From: Archaeoglobus sp. UBA234
Lineage (GTDB): Archaea; Halobacteriota; Archaeoglobi; Archaeoglobales; Archaeoglobaceae
Assembly: GCA_002494625.1 (NCBI GenBank)
Contig: DACH01000006.1
Coordinates: forward strand, 1 to 64,000
Direction: 5' to 3'
DNA length: 64,000 nt
Shown one piece after another: positions 16,273-23,664 of the stretch. The notes under the pieces are model-generated. The model made no database searches. It had not been told where the DNA came from and saw nothing but the letters and a program-made list of their open reading frames with translations. The translations under genes and the position numbers were made by a program. How positions within the stretch are numbered: the stretch's first letter is position 1; every line of letters begins with the position of its first letter.

Positions 16273-18003
16273 TTAACTTTCCCCTCTAAATGCCTCAAGA
16301 ACTGCACGCAGAACCTCCTTTCTGTTACCTCTACTCATCCTGTAAACTCTCTCAACAATCAGTTCTGGAGTGCTCTTGCCAAACTTTCCGAATACTGGTT
16401 GTCTGTTGACTATAAGGTTCAGTTCATCATCAAGCCCACTCGCCTCGATTCCATCAATCCTCACGAATTCAAGCTGCAAATCCTGAGCCATGTGAGACAC
16501 AACAACCATATAAAATCCTCTCTCCTCTGCAATCCTCAAAAAGGCAGAAAGCATTTTAACAGCTGCTCCAGGCTCGGTTATAGCTTCAAATTCATCAACA
16601 AGTATCAATTTTTTCCCCTCTGTGCTTAGAGCCTTTGTGAAATTCTTAAGGGTTGATTCAAAGGCTCCAGCTCCATAAACTGATTTCTTTCTCGTGAAAA
16701 GGTAGATCTCCTCCCTCACATCCACTACTGCCTCCTTAGCCGGAATGGGAAAACCCATCTGTGTCAAAAGCTGTATCTGAACGATGAGGTTCAGCAAAGA
16801 GGTTTTACCACCACTGTTTGCTCCCGTGAGGAGTATGACTCTTCTTTTTCTCTCCTCCTCACTTATTGATTCCAGATTTGAAATGCCCTTCACAGAACTT
16901 CCGTTGCCGATTACATAGCTTATTGCCTCGGGGTTTTTTATGAAAAGGTTCCTTGCATCTCTGAAGAAAATTACACCGTCTCGAATAACTGGAAATGTAA
17001 ATCCTTTAAAAAGGTCTTTCAGTCTTTTGACCATCATAATTTCATAAAACCTCTCAAAATCTCTTTCCAGCTGCGGAATCAGACCCCTTATCCTTCGCAT
17101 TACATCTCGTATTCTCAAATATTTCTCCTGTATAAATTCTCTTTCTATCTCTCTCCTTGCTCTCTCGAGTTCCTCGAGATTTATTTCTGGAATCACATGC
17201 TTTGTAAAGATGTCTGCATGCACGCCAAACTTCTGCGAGATCTCTCTTTCTGCTTCGATTATCTCATCAATCACAGCCTCCTCAATTTTCTGAAATTTTT
17301 CCTCAAAGGACCCTTTACTGCTGAGGTACTCAAGGATCTCCTTCCCCTTTAAAATAATCTCTTCATCAAGAATCTTCTCTTCGATTCTATCTTTTATTTC
17401 TCTCAGTTTGGAATAGACAAACTCTTCAAAACTCTCAATAATCTTTTCTTTCTGTATTATCTCTTCCAGTCCTTCAATTTCTTTAAGAATCTCTGGTATT
17501 GAAGTATCAACTCCTACCTTCTCAAGAACACCTTTAACTTTCTCGAGCGATTCTTTTTTCCTGTAGATCTCAAGAATAAAGATTTCCGGAGCTATCTCTT
17601 CAATGCTCAGCTCTTCAATTTTAGTACCTTCTCCTGTGGTGCTTAGAACAAGGGGATAGTTTCCATAGACATTCACATCGCATATCCTGAGTGAAACTGC
17701 CTTTTCATAATCACTTTCATCAACAATTAGCACTCTATCATTCATTCTCACAGCTTTGAACTCGGGCTTTTCAACCCTGCCTGTCACATCATCCAGCATG
17801 CTCACTCTTTCAAACATCTCTCTAAGGTATCTCTGCCTCCTGAGAATCTCATCAACATCTACGACTGGATTGAAGCTTTCAACAAGTTTTTTACACTCAT
17901 CAAACTCCATTGCATCCTTTATCCACGCCATAATTTTTATGTATATACTTCTCACATCAGGGTTCATCCGCAGAGGAGTAGAATTTCTGAATTCGGGAAG
18001 CAT
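16273..18003 (-). CDS. archaeal MutS-family (MutS2-like) ATPase
   Basis: The 576-residue protein ends in a MutS-type ABC ATPase domain: Walker A TGANSGGKTS (about residues 393-402), the KSVYGAGAFESTL segment, Walker B LILVDEFEA and the FYMVVVSHMAQDL histidine switch. The middle is a long helical lever/clamp region (about 130-330) rich in Glu and Lys, with coiled-coil character. There is no MutS mismatch-recognition domain I and no C-terminal Smr domain, so it is not a classical mismatch repair MutS. By family it may act on branched DNA or stalled ribosomes as reported for MutS2 relatives; its role here is open. Start ATG 18003. Confidence 0.85.
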   Translation of the reverse strand: MLPEFRNSTPLRMNPDVRSIYIKIMAWIKDAMEFDECKKLVESFNPVVDVDEILRRQRYLREMFERVSMLDDVTGRVEKPEFKAVRMNDRVLIVDESDYEKAVSLRICDVNVYGNYPLVLSTTGEGTKIEELSIEEIAPEIFILEIYRKKESLEKVKGVLEKVGVDTSIPEILKEIEGLEEIIQKEKIIESFEEFVYSKLREIKDRIEEKILDEEIILKGKEILEYLSSKGSFEEKFQKIEEAVIDEIIEAEREISQKFGVHADIFTKHVIPEINLEELERARREIEREFIQEKYLRIRDVMRRIRGLIPQLERDFERFYEIMMVKRLKDLFKGFTFPVIRDGVIFFRDARNLFIKNPEAISYVIGNGSSVKGISNLESISEEERKRRVILLTGANSGGKTSLLNLIVQIQLLTQMGFPIPAKEAVVDVREEIYLFTRKKSVYGAGAFESTLKNFTKALSTEGKKLILVDEFEAITEPGAAVKMLSAFLRIAEERGFYMVVVSHMAQDLQLEFVRIDGIEASGLDDELNLIVNRQPVFGKFGKSTPELIVERVYRMSRGNRKEVLRAVLEAFRGES

Positions 18004-18264
18004 GGAAATAAGTCTGAGGATTCATTAAAATTGTTTTCTTAAATGTCTATGTAATCTGTTCTGGGAGTGGATGAATACTGGAAGTATAGAGAGTTTTAAT
18101 GAAGTTTTGAAAACTTCTTTGAATTCGTTATTTTGCTTTTATTTTCCTGTGCCCTGTTTTAACGACACATTTAATAACATATCATCAATAACACATCATC
18201 CTGAACATCGAATTCAAAGAAACAACCAAAAACTAAAAATATCCATCTGCAATACTATTACCAA

Positions 18265-18338
18265 GCCCGGGTAGCTCAGTCTGGGAGAGCGTGCGGCTGA
18301 AGACCGCATAGTCGCCGGTTCAAATCCGGCTCCGGGCA
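18265..18338 (+). tRNA. tRNA-Phe (GAA)
   Basis: The sequence folds as a cloverleaf: acceptor arms 18265-18271 and 18331-18337 pair over seven positions (last pair G-T), the D arm has GCTC/GAGC, the anticodon arm is TGCGG-CTGAAGA-CCGCA with anticodon GAA, and the T arm is GCCGG-TTCAAAT-CCGGC. The discriminator is A at 18338, and CCA is not encoded. A TATA-like AAAAATATC lies about 30 bases upstream. There is no intron. Confidence 0.96.
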
Positions 18339-18348
18339 CTCGTTTTTT

Positions 18349-18443
18349 GGCAAAATCAAGGAAGAAGCTATTGAAAACATCAAGAAGCTATTGAAGTCTA
18401 TCTGGGTATTGATGATGCTCAGATAAAACTAAAATCATACTAA
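18349..18443 (+). pseudogene. remnant of a HicB-like antitoxin gene
   Basis: Just downstream of tRNA-Phe, one frame reads IKEEAIENIKKLL from about 18355, and a second frame continues AIEVYLGIDDAQIKLKSY to a TAA at 18441-18443. Joined by a frameshift they look like the C-terminal EEALENIKEAIELYL-type helix of HicB antitoxins. No start codon or N-terminal half is present, and no HicA toxin gene was found beside it. It is best read as a decayed fragment. Confidence 0.45.
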
Positions 18444-18540
18444 AACAGGCTGAAAAGCAAGAAGTAAGTTTAGGGTTGTTTTGTAGCATTAGAAGAATTT
18501 TCTGAGCTTAACAGTAAATGGCCTCTCTACAGCTTTGAAG

Positions 18541-19059
18541 TCACTCCAGATTAAATTCTAACTCTTCTTTTATTTGGTTATAGAATTCTTTGAGAAATCT
18601 GTGTCTTTTGAGCCCAATTTTTCTTGCAGTTTCTGTGTGAAGGAGATTGTATAGCTTAAGAAGCTTCTCCTCAAAGTGTTTCAGAGTATCCTCTATCGAT
18701 CTCCCCTTTTCTCCTGAAAAGAGAAAGGCTCTTGCCACTCCTATTGCTCCCATAGCATCCAGCTTATCTGCATCGCTCAGAATTTTAGCTTCTATGGTCT
18801 CTGGAGATACTCCGGTGGAAAAGGAGTGGGCTTCTATACAATGTGTTACTTTTTCAATGAATTCATCATCGTAACCTTCTTTTTTGAGCAACTCCCTCAC
18901 CATCTTTGCTCCTTCAATTGAGTGGTTGGGCTTGTCTCTTGCAATATCGTGGAGTTCAGCAGCTTTTCGGACTATCTCAATATCTGCTCCCTCTTGTTCG
19001 GCAATGTAGAGTGCAAGTCTAAGTACTCTTGCAACGTGCCCATCATCGTGAGAGGTCAC
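18541..19059 (-). CDS. HD-domain phosphohydrolase
   Basis: A 172-residue HD protein: SHDDGHVARVLRLA (residues 3-16, first histidines), AELHDIARDKPNHS (HD pair, about 36-37), HCIEAHSF and DADKLDAMGAIGVARAF (final Asp). This set matches the YedJ/YpgQ-like subgroup of metal-dependent phosphohydrolases acting on nucleotides. The GTG at 19057-19059 is the first possible start, since an in-frame TGA lies just upstream; the N-terminus is a little shorter than usual, starting almost at the first motif. A GGAG lies about ten bases upstream. The gene stands alone between accessory DNA on both sides. Confidence 0.82.
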   Translation of the reverse strand: MTSHDDGHVARVLRLALYIAEQEGADIEIVRKAAELHDIARDKPNHSIEGAKMVRELLKKEGYDDEFIEKVTHCIEAHSFSTGVSPETIEAKILSDADKLDAMGAIGVARAFLFSGEKGRSIEDTLKHFEEKLLKLYNLLHTETARKIGLKRHRFLKEFYNQIKEELEFNLE

Positions 19060-19390
19060 GTTTATTCACTTGGCTCCTGGGGTTAAAACAATTGTCATTT
19101 TGGTGTAGAATGAAGTTTTAGGATATGATCTGGTGACTTGTATTATTCCTGCCCCACCAACCTTTTGTTTCTGAGCTTTTCTACAGTCTTGCGTTATTTT
19201 GGAAAGATGGAAGATATGAGGGAGACCAAGTTTTATGGAGTTAGGAGAAATCAGCGATCAAATGGGCTTTAGATCTTTTTGAGTATTATAGGTAGAGATC
19301 AAAGTTGATAGGTATTTACCTTACAAGTCAATACTGACCACCAGATCAATCAATTTTGACTTTATAAGTCAATTCGATAGGGGGTGGAAG
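19060..19390. other. non-coding spacer with a promoter for the exported pseudogene
   Basis: No gene is visible in this stretch. A TATA-like TTTATAAG at about 19360-19367 and a purine-rich GGGGGTGGAAG just before 19391 look like promoter and SD of the plus-strand reading frame that follows. The element AAGTCAA recurs around the TATA box. Confidence 0.45.
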
Positions 19391-20130
19391 GTGATAAAAA
19401 GAGTTGTAGTAGTGTTGCTGCTGGTTTTGGTGATGGCGGGAAGCCTGGCAACGGCGATGACTGCAAATGTTAGCGAGACGCCCATTTATGATGAAAAAGA
19501 GAAACAATTGGTTCGAAAAAAATACATGAGAGGTGAACAAAAATGGCAATTGCAGCAGGTTATCAAATTCAGGGAATAAACAAAGATACAAATATAAGTT
19601 GTCAAAGCTATAAGAGGCTCCACCTCAAAGCCTGCTCAGTTAGTGGTGGGCGAATACATCGCATGGCATTTGGACTACCAGCGTAGAAAATGCCTTGGTT
19701 TTAATCTGACCACATGAAGGTTACGGTGCCTGCATCCGTTACCTTGTAGAAGGTAGATACAGAGATGAAATCGATTGGGTGGATGAGAATGCGGATTACG
19801 ATGTCCTGGCTGAGATAAATATCACTCCAAAATGATCCATCAGCATATGGTTCAATACAGTTCTACTGGAGGAGTAGGGAAACTGGAGAATCAAAGGTAC
19901 GCAGTTACGCTTTCTCTCAGTATCGGATTACCAAGGCTGTTGACTTTGCCCTTGAATTCGATGATAACATAGGGACACAATCACCACAAACCACAGACTG
20001 GAAATGTTTTTATAATGCTCAGATTAAAAGACATGGCAGCAATTCGTGGGAATATGTCTCCCAAGATCTGTTTTACTGGAAAGAGTGGATGTATCCAGAA
20101 CTCAATAACGGTCTGTTCCGAAGACTTTAG
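19391..20130 (+). pseudogene. frameshifted gene for an exported protein
   Basis: The GTG at 19391 with a good SD starts a signal peptide (MIKRVVVVLLLVLVMAGSLATA) and continues for 62 codons to a TAA. Downstream, protein-like stretches follow in changing frames: PAQLVVGEYIAWHLDYQRR (about 19630-19690), GYGACIRYLVEGRYRDEID (about 19719 on), and one open stretch from about 19819 to the TAG at 20128-20130 that includes GSIQFYWRSRETGE and FYWKEWMYPELNNGLFRR. Together they look like one exported, aromatic-rich protein of about 240 residues broken by at least three frameshifts. I recognise no family. The first 62 codons could still be expressed as a small secreted peptide. Confidence 0.55.
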
Positions 20131-20188
20131 TGAGTACAAATTCTGGCAAAGTAAAGAGTTAAAATAGTTCATTGAAAGAGGTGAAGAC

Positions 20189-20455
20189 GTGAGGCTATTG
20201 AAAATTTTAATTGCGATATTTGTAATTTCCATAATTTTTTGGGGTTTCAAAGAGTTGGGTGAAGAACCGGAATCCAAATTTCAGACAGTGTTAGAGATGC
20301 CCGATGGAGAAAGAATAATTGCAGAAGTCCATTATGGTAAAAACTGGACAGAATTAACCGTTAAGCTGCAAGATGGAAGAGTAATAGCAAGTGAGAAAGC
20401 TAACGGTAAACTGTCAGAGGAAGAGATCAAGGAGAGGGCTAAGAAGCTGATATAA
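20189..20455 (+). CDS. small membrane-anchored protein of unknown function
   Basis: An 88-residue product from GTG 20189, preceded by AGAGGTGAAG as SD. An N-terminal hydrophobic helix (residues 3-20) would act as a signal anchor; the remainder (about 25-88) is a small charged domain predicted outside, with FQTVLEMPDGERIIAEVHY and a helical KLSEEEIKERAKKLI ending. No cysteine lipobox. It lies 58 bases after the exported pseudogene, and a second small frame follows ten bases later, so these may be remains of one operon. Confidence 0.55.
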   Translation: MRLLKILIAIFVISIIFWGFKELGEEPESKFQTVLEMPDGERIIAEVHYGKNWTELTVKLQDGRVIASEKANGKLSEEEIKERAKKLI

Positions 20456-20464
20456 TTTTTTAAA

Positions 20465-20629
20465 ATGGAGAACAGACACTTTGCAATGGACATGACAATA
20501 TTCAAAGGAATGGAGAAAGGTGTATCTAACGATGAGAGTACCAAGGCTGCCAATGAATTTGGGGAATGTCTGGATAGAGGCAAAAATCCTGATGAATGTG
20601 TTGATGAGCTGAGGTACAGGTATGAATAG
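20465..20629 (+). CDS. possible 54-residue cytoplasmic protein
   Basis: An ATG at 20465 opens a 54-codon frame ending at TAG 20627-20629. The composition is protein-like (MENRHFAMDMTIFKGMEKG..., then two cysteines in GECLDRGKNPDECVDEL), soluble, and the end reads RYRYE. It follows the small membrane protein by nine bases on the same strand. I see no strong SD and no known family, so it may be a C-terminal remnant instead of a gene. Confidence 0.35.
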   Translation: MENRHFAMDMTIFKGMEKGVSNDESTKAANEFGECLDRGKNPDECVDELRYRYE

Positions 20630-20822
20630 ATATCTGATATAAATTTCAGCGATCTTATCTTGCTTTACAAAAATTGGTAGATTTTTATATTGTACACAAC
20701 TTCAGCAGGAATGCCACTTTTGCCAGCAGGAAGGATAGCGAACAAAAGCAACACTTATAGGCAGTAGCATTCAACTCTGAGTGGATGAAACAAGTTATAA
20801 GAGTATCTACGACGGGCACAAG

Positions 20823-20833
20823 ATTTTTATATC
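20823..20833 (+). promoter_or_regulatory. TATA-like box of tRNA-Tyr
   Basis: TTTTTATATC about 32-40 bases before the first base of tRNA-Tyr has the form and distance of an archaeal box A for a stable RNA gene. Confidence 0.5.
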
Positions 20834-20863
20834 AATTTGCCGTGTTAGGATATTGAATCGAGA

Positions 20864-20960
20864 CCCGCCTTAGCTCAGTGGCCAGAGCGCCCGACTGTAG
20901 TTTGCCCCCTGCTGGTGAGCAGGTATCGGGCGGTCCCCGGTTCAAATCCGGGAGGCGGGA
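20864..20960 (+). tRNA. tRNA-Tyr (GTA) with a 24-base intron
   Basis: Acceptor arms 20864-20870 (CCCGCCT) and 20953-20959 (AGGCGGG) pair fully, with C1:G72, the archaeal identity element for tyrosine. The D arm is GCTC/GAGC, the anticodon stem CCCGA/TCGGG, and the T arm CCCGG-TTCAAAT-CCGGG. The anticodon GTA at 20897-20899 is followed by G37 and then an intron 20901-20924 at the canonical position 37/38. The discriminator is A20960. Confidence 0.95.
20901..20924 (+). other. tRNA-Tyr intron
   Basis: The 24 bases between G37 and A38 contain CCTGCT and AGCAGG, which pair across a GGTG loop, giving a hairpin compatible with the bulge-helix-bulge structure cut by the archaeal splicing endonuclease. 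Confidence 0.85.
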
Positions 20961-20969
20961 CTATCTCTT
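20953..20969 (+). repeat. tRNA-Tyr 3' end, left copy of a 17-bp direct repeat
   Basis: aggcgggactatctctt at the tRNA-Tyr end recurs at 22175-22191 with one mismatch. Duplications of a tRNA 3' end are the usual mark of site-specific integration. Confidence 0.5.
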
Positions 20970-21396
20970 CTGGTACAAATCCCCTCTTCTTGAATTTGGG
21001 TTAAGCAGTGGTGTACGGGCAGCAGTGAGCTCCACCATCATGACTTTTGTGGTAGCCCTATGTTGGTATTTTCTCGGGGGAGTTTCTTCATGAGTTTTTG
21101 TCCTTCACACACCCAAAAACCAAAAATAGTCTGACCACGACTACGAGAATATAAGCTCCAACTCCAATCTTCCAATCACTAACCAGACTTGTTAGTATAA
21201 GAACTTCAACAATCCCTGCAATGAATGTCAAAATTGATATTAAAGATATAGTGTGTGCTTACATTCCGCAGATGATTGTGGAACCATTCTTTTATTGCAT
21301 CACAAATCGTGTATCCAGCTTACAATATTAACGATTCTGGTTTGGTGTTCATCCCTGTTTTTCGTTCTTGGAGAGATTCCAAAGAAGATCGATTTT

Positions 21397-21428
21397 ATTC
21401 GCATTCAGATTCGCATTCAGATTCGCAT
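21397..21428. repeat. 12-bp tandem repeat, 2.7 copies
   Basis: attcgcattcag occurs at 21397-21408 and 21409-21420, followed by attcgcat at 21421-21428. A second small repetition, acgcatcgta/acgcatc, follows about 20 bases later. No coding role is likely. Confidence 0.85.
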
Positions 21429-21537
21429 ATTTCACATCTTGGATCCGTTACGCATCGTAACGCATCTTCGCTGTGGTTATGGATAGCTTTAAAAGAGCAG
21501 GTCGAATATCGCAACAAAATCTGAAGAGTGAAAGGCG

Positions 21538-21576
21538 TTGTCAATACGGTTTTGACAATGGACGGCTAATCCGTCC
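21538..21576. other. two adjacent perfect hairpins
   Basis: TTGTCAA (21538-21544) pairs with TTGACAA (21552-21558) over a seven-base loop, and GGACGG (21560-21565) pairs with CCGTCC (21571-21576) over CTAAT. The stems are perfect and almost touching. They could be part of a small RNA, a terminator or the end of a mobile element; no T-tract follows directly. Confidence 0.5.
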
Positions 21577-22174
21577 TCAGTTATGCTCCTAGTAATCCGT
21601 TAGTTACCCAAAGCTTAACTTTCGCCTCTAATACTAACAAGATGGCGCACTATATAACACTTCCGACAACTTAATTTTACATTGTTGCCAATAAATACCT
21701 TTCATAGGATTGAAAAAGAGCGATAGAGTTTTTCTGAGAAATGTTTTCAGTGAGGGTCAGGTACTCTTCGTCAGGGAGTCGTTCGTCCTTAAAGCCTCTG
21801 AATTGCTTGGATTGAGGTCGTAGAAACTCTATACTTGCAGTATGAGAAATCTGAAAACTGATGAGAAAGAGAAATTGATCCAGTATTGTATGAGTATTCA
21901 ACGAAGGAGATGGTAGGAGAGAAAGGGTACAGTCACAGCTAACCATGGAATTGCAGACATAAAACTCGGCAGAAAAGTTAATGTCTGGTTGGAGGAATGG
22001 AGAGTATTTCTTCCAAAAACTCCCCTCTAAAAACCATTTAATATAGGCTCTTTCTCCCTGTTGGTGCATCTCTATCGCTTGCTTTGCCAGTTTGTGGGTT
22101 TCGTTGGAGTGAGTCTCGGAGAACCAGTACTTATGGGGGCATGATGAAGAGGAGGAATACCTGATAATGCAGGT

Positions 22175-22191
22175 AGGCGGGACTATTTCTT
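22175..22191 (+). repeat. right copy of the tRNA-Tyr 3'-end repeat (possible attachment-site scar)
   Basis: aggcgggactatttctt matches 20953-20969 at 16 of 17 positions, including eight bases of the tRNA acceptor strand plus discriminator and the following flank. The 1222-base segment between the copies contains no integrase or other recognisable element gene. Confidence 0.45.
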
Positions 22192-22360
22192 TTTGAACAT
22201 CATTTAGCTAAGTTCAGAATTCTCCCATTTTTGTTATCACATGTTCCTTGTGCTGATGGAAACATGTCAAATAGCCTGTTGAATTAAGTGGTGTTATTTC
22301 GGTAATAAATTTATAAAGTTAAAATAAAGCTTAAAAAATAAAGTTAAAAGAAACCAAGTC

Positions 22361-23659
22361 CTAAATCAAACTCTCTCTCCTCAACTCCTCAAGATCCTTT
22401 CCTGCCAGTCCAAGATATTTTTTGTAGACAAAAGCATTATCTTCTCCTATCTTCTTTGCAAGCCACTTTAATTTAAGCGGTGTTTTACTCAACCTCCACA
22501 CAGGTTCGATAACCTTTATAGTCTCACCATTTATTTCCATATCTCTGAAATCCCCTCTTTCTTTCCAGTAATTCTCTTCAAGCACCTCTTTCGGTGTTGT
22601 AATCTTCATATATACTGCAACACCTTCTTTTTCCTGCTCTCTCCATTCCAGCATTCTTTGTGTTAATTCTGCAAAGGTGAGCTGTTCAAATCTCTCTGCA
22701 AGCTCCTGATAGAGAACCTTCTGGTTTTCAAGCTTTATTCTTGCGAAAACATTTGGATATTTTTCGAATAGCTCTTCAACACCGAGCTGTGTTATCAAAG
22801 CTCTGAAATTTGGATCAGTAAAGCCCGATGCGAAAACATAGCCATCCTTGATCTTCCAGAAGGCATAGGGGAATACTGCATAGTCAAGGGGGAGCACTCC
22901 AACAAACAACGGCTCATTGTGGGCATGACTCCAGAATATACCGGGAGCTATGTGAACCATTGCATCAAGGGATGAGATATCAATCATCTGGCCTTTACCA
23001 CTTTTCAGTCTGTAATATAGAGCGAGAACAACTCCGGCTGAAGCGAACACTCCAGCTATGTTGGTTGCCATCCAGAAACCAGGGGCAGTTGGCAGATTAT
23101 ATGGTTCTCCAGCCTCGGGAAGCTCTCTGCTTGCTTCCATGTATGCACTCATAGAAATTCCAAAGAGATTTGAGTCAGGAACATTGGCAAACTTCTTAGC
23201 TTTTTCACCAAAGCTCCCGTAAGCTGAAAAAGATACCCATATCAGTCCGGGGTTTAACTCTGAGAGCTGTCTGTATCCTATTCCCATTGAATCCATCCAT
23301 CCCGGCTTGAATGATTCGATAACAACATCTGCATGCATCGCAAGTCTCCTGAAAATCTCCCTACCCTCTTTTCTCTCTAAATTGAGGGTAATGAACTCTT
23401 TGTTTCTTCCTTCAACTATGAAGGGAAGTCCTATTCCATCAAAGTAGAATTCTCCAAAGGGGGAAAGCTTTCTCAGATCATCACCTTCTGGAGGTTCAAT
23501 TTTTATGACCTCTGCCCCCATTTCAGCGAGAAGAGATGATGCAAAGGTAGCCGATGGACTTGCAAAACTTGCGTCCAGAACAACCACTCCTTCAAGAGGG
23601 CTTCTCAGTTTGCCCTTCTCTATTTCAAAATACTCTTTTGAAAGCTCGTGCCACTCCAT
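22361..23659 (-). CDS. class III CoA-transferase (CaiB/BaiF family), subunit 1
   Basis: A 432-residue CaiB/BaiF-type protein: GVVVLDASFASPSATFASSLLAEMGAEVIKIEPPEGDD-like opening, IESFKPGWMDSMGIGY, and a NVPDSNLFGISMSA segment placing an Asp near the catalytic position. Family members move CoA from a donor such as succinyl-CoA to an organic acid. The ATG at 23659 follows GGTGGTGA with proper spacing; the stop of the partner gene overlaps this SD. Pairs of different CaiB-like subunits are known for (R)-benzylsuccinate CoA-transferase (BbsEF), so these two genes probably form one heteromeric enzyme. The acid substrate cannot be read from sequence. Confidence 0.88.
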   Translation of the reverse strand: MEWHELSKEYFEIEKGKLRSPLEGVVVLDASFASPSATFASSLLAEMGAEVIKIEPPEGDDLRKLSPFGEFYFDGIGLPFIVEGRNKEFITLNLERKEGREIFRRLAMHADVVIESFKPGWMDSMGIGYRQLSELNPGLIWVSFSAYGSFGEKAKKFANVPDSNLFGISMSAYMEASRELPEAGEPYNLPTAPGFWMATNIAGVFASAGVVLALYYRLKSGKGQMIDISSLDAMVHIAPGIFWSHAHNEPLFVGVLPLDYAVFPYAFWKIKDGYVFASGFTDPNFRALITQLGVEELFEKYPNVFARIKLENQKVLYQELAERFEQLTFAELTQRMLEWREQEKEGVAVYMKITTPKEVLEENYWKERGDFRDMEINGETIKVIEPVWRLSKTPLKLKWLAKKIGEDNAFVYKKYLGLAGKDLEELRRESLI

Positions 23660-23664
23660 ATATA

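Larger units (their letters stand above)
20961..22360. other. gene-poor, apparently decayed region between tRNA-Tyr and the CoA-transferases
   Basis: I see no convincing gene in these 1400 bases. Plus-strand frames just after the tRNA stay open to 21093 and contain a hydrophobic stretch (IMTFVVALCWYFLGG), but there is no proper start codon outside the tRNA. A minus-strand open stretch at 21677-22069 has low-complexity Ser/Leu/Phe content and no SD. The region also holds a 12-bp tandem repeat, two adjacent hairpins and the right copy of the tRNA-end repeat. Confidence 0.55.

Noticed and set aside
20878..21093. Plus-strand frame running through tRNA-Tyr
   Set aside because: Its ATG and first third lie within the tRNA; the remaining part has a hydrophobic stretch but no usable start codon.
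21397..21428. CRISPR-like repeats
   Set aside because: The 12-bp units are directly adjacent with no spacers, so this is a simple tandem repeat.
21677..22069. 130-codon minus-strand open frame in the gene-poor region
   Set aside because: The translation is Ser/Leu/Phe-rich without recognisable domains, has no SD or TATA-like box, and lies in DNA with other signs of decay.
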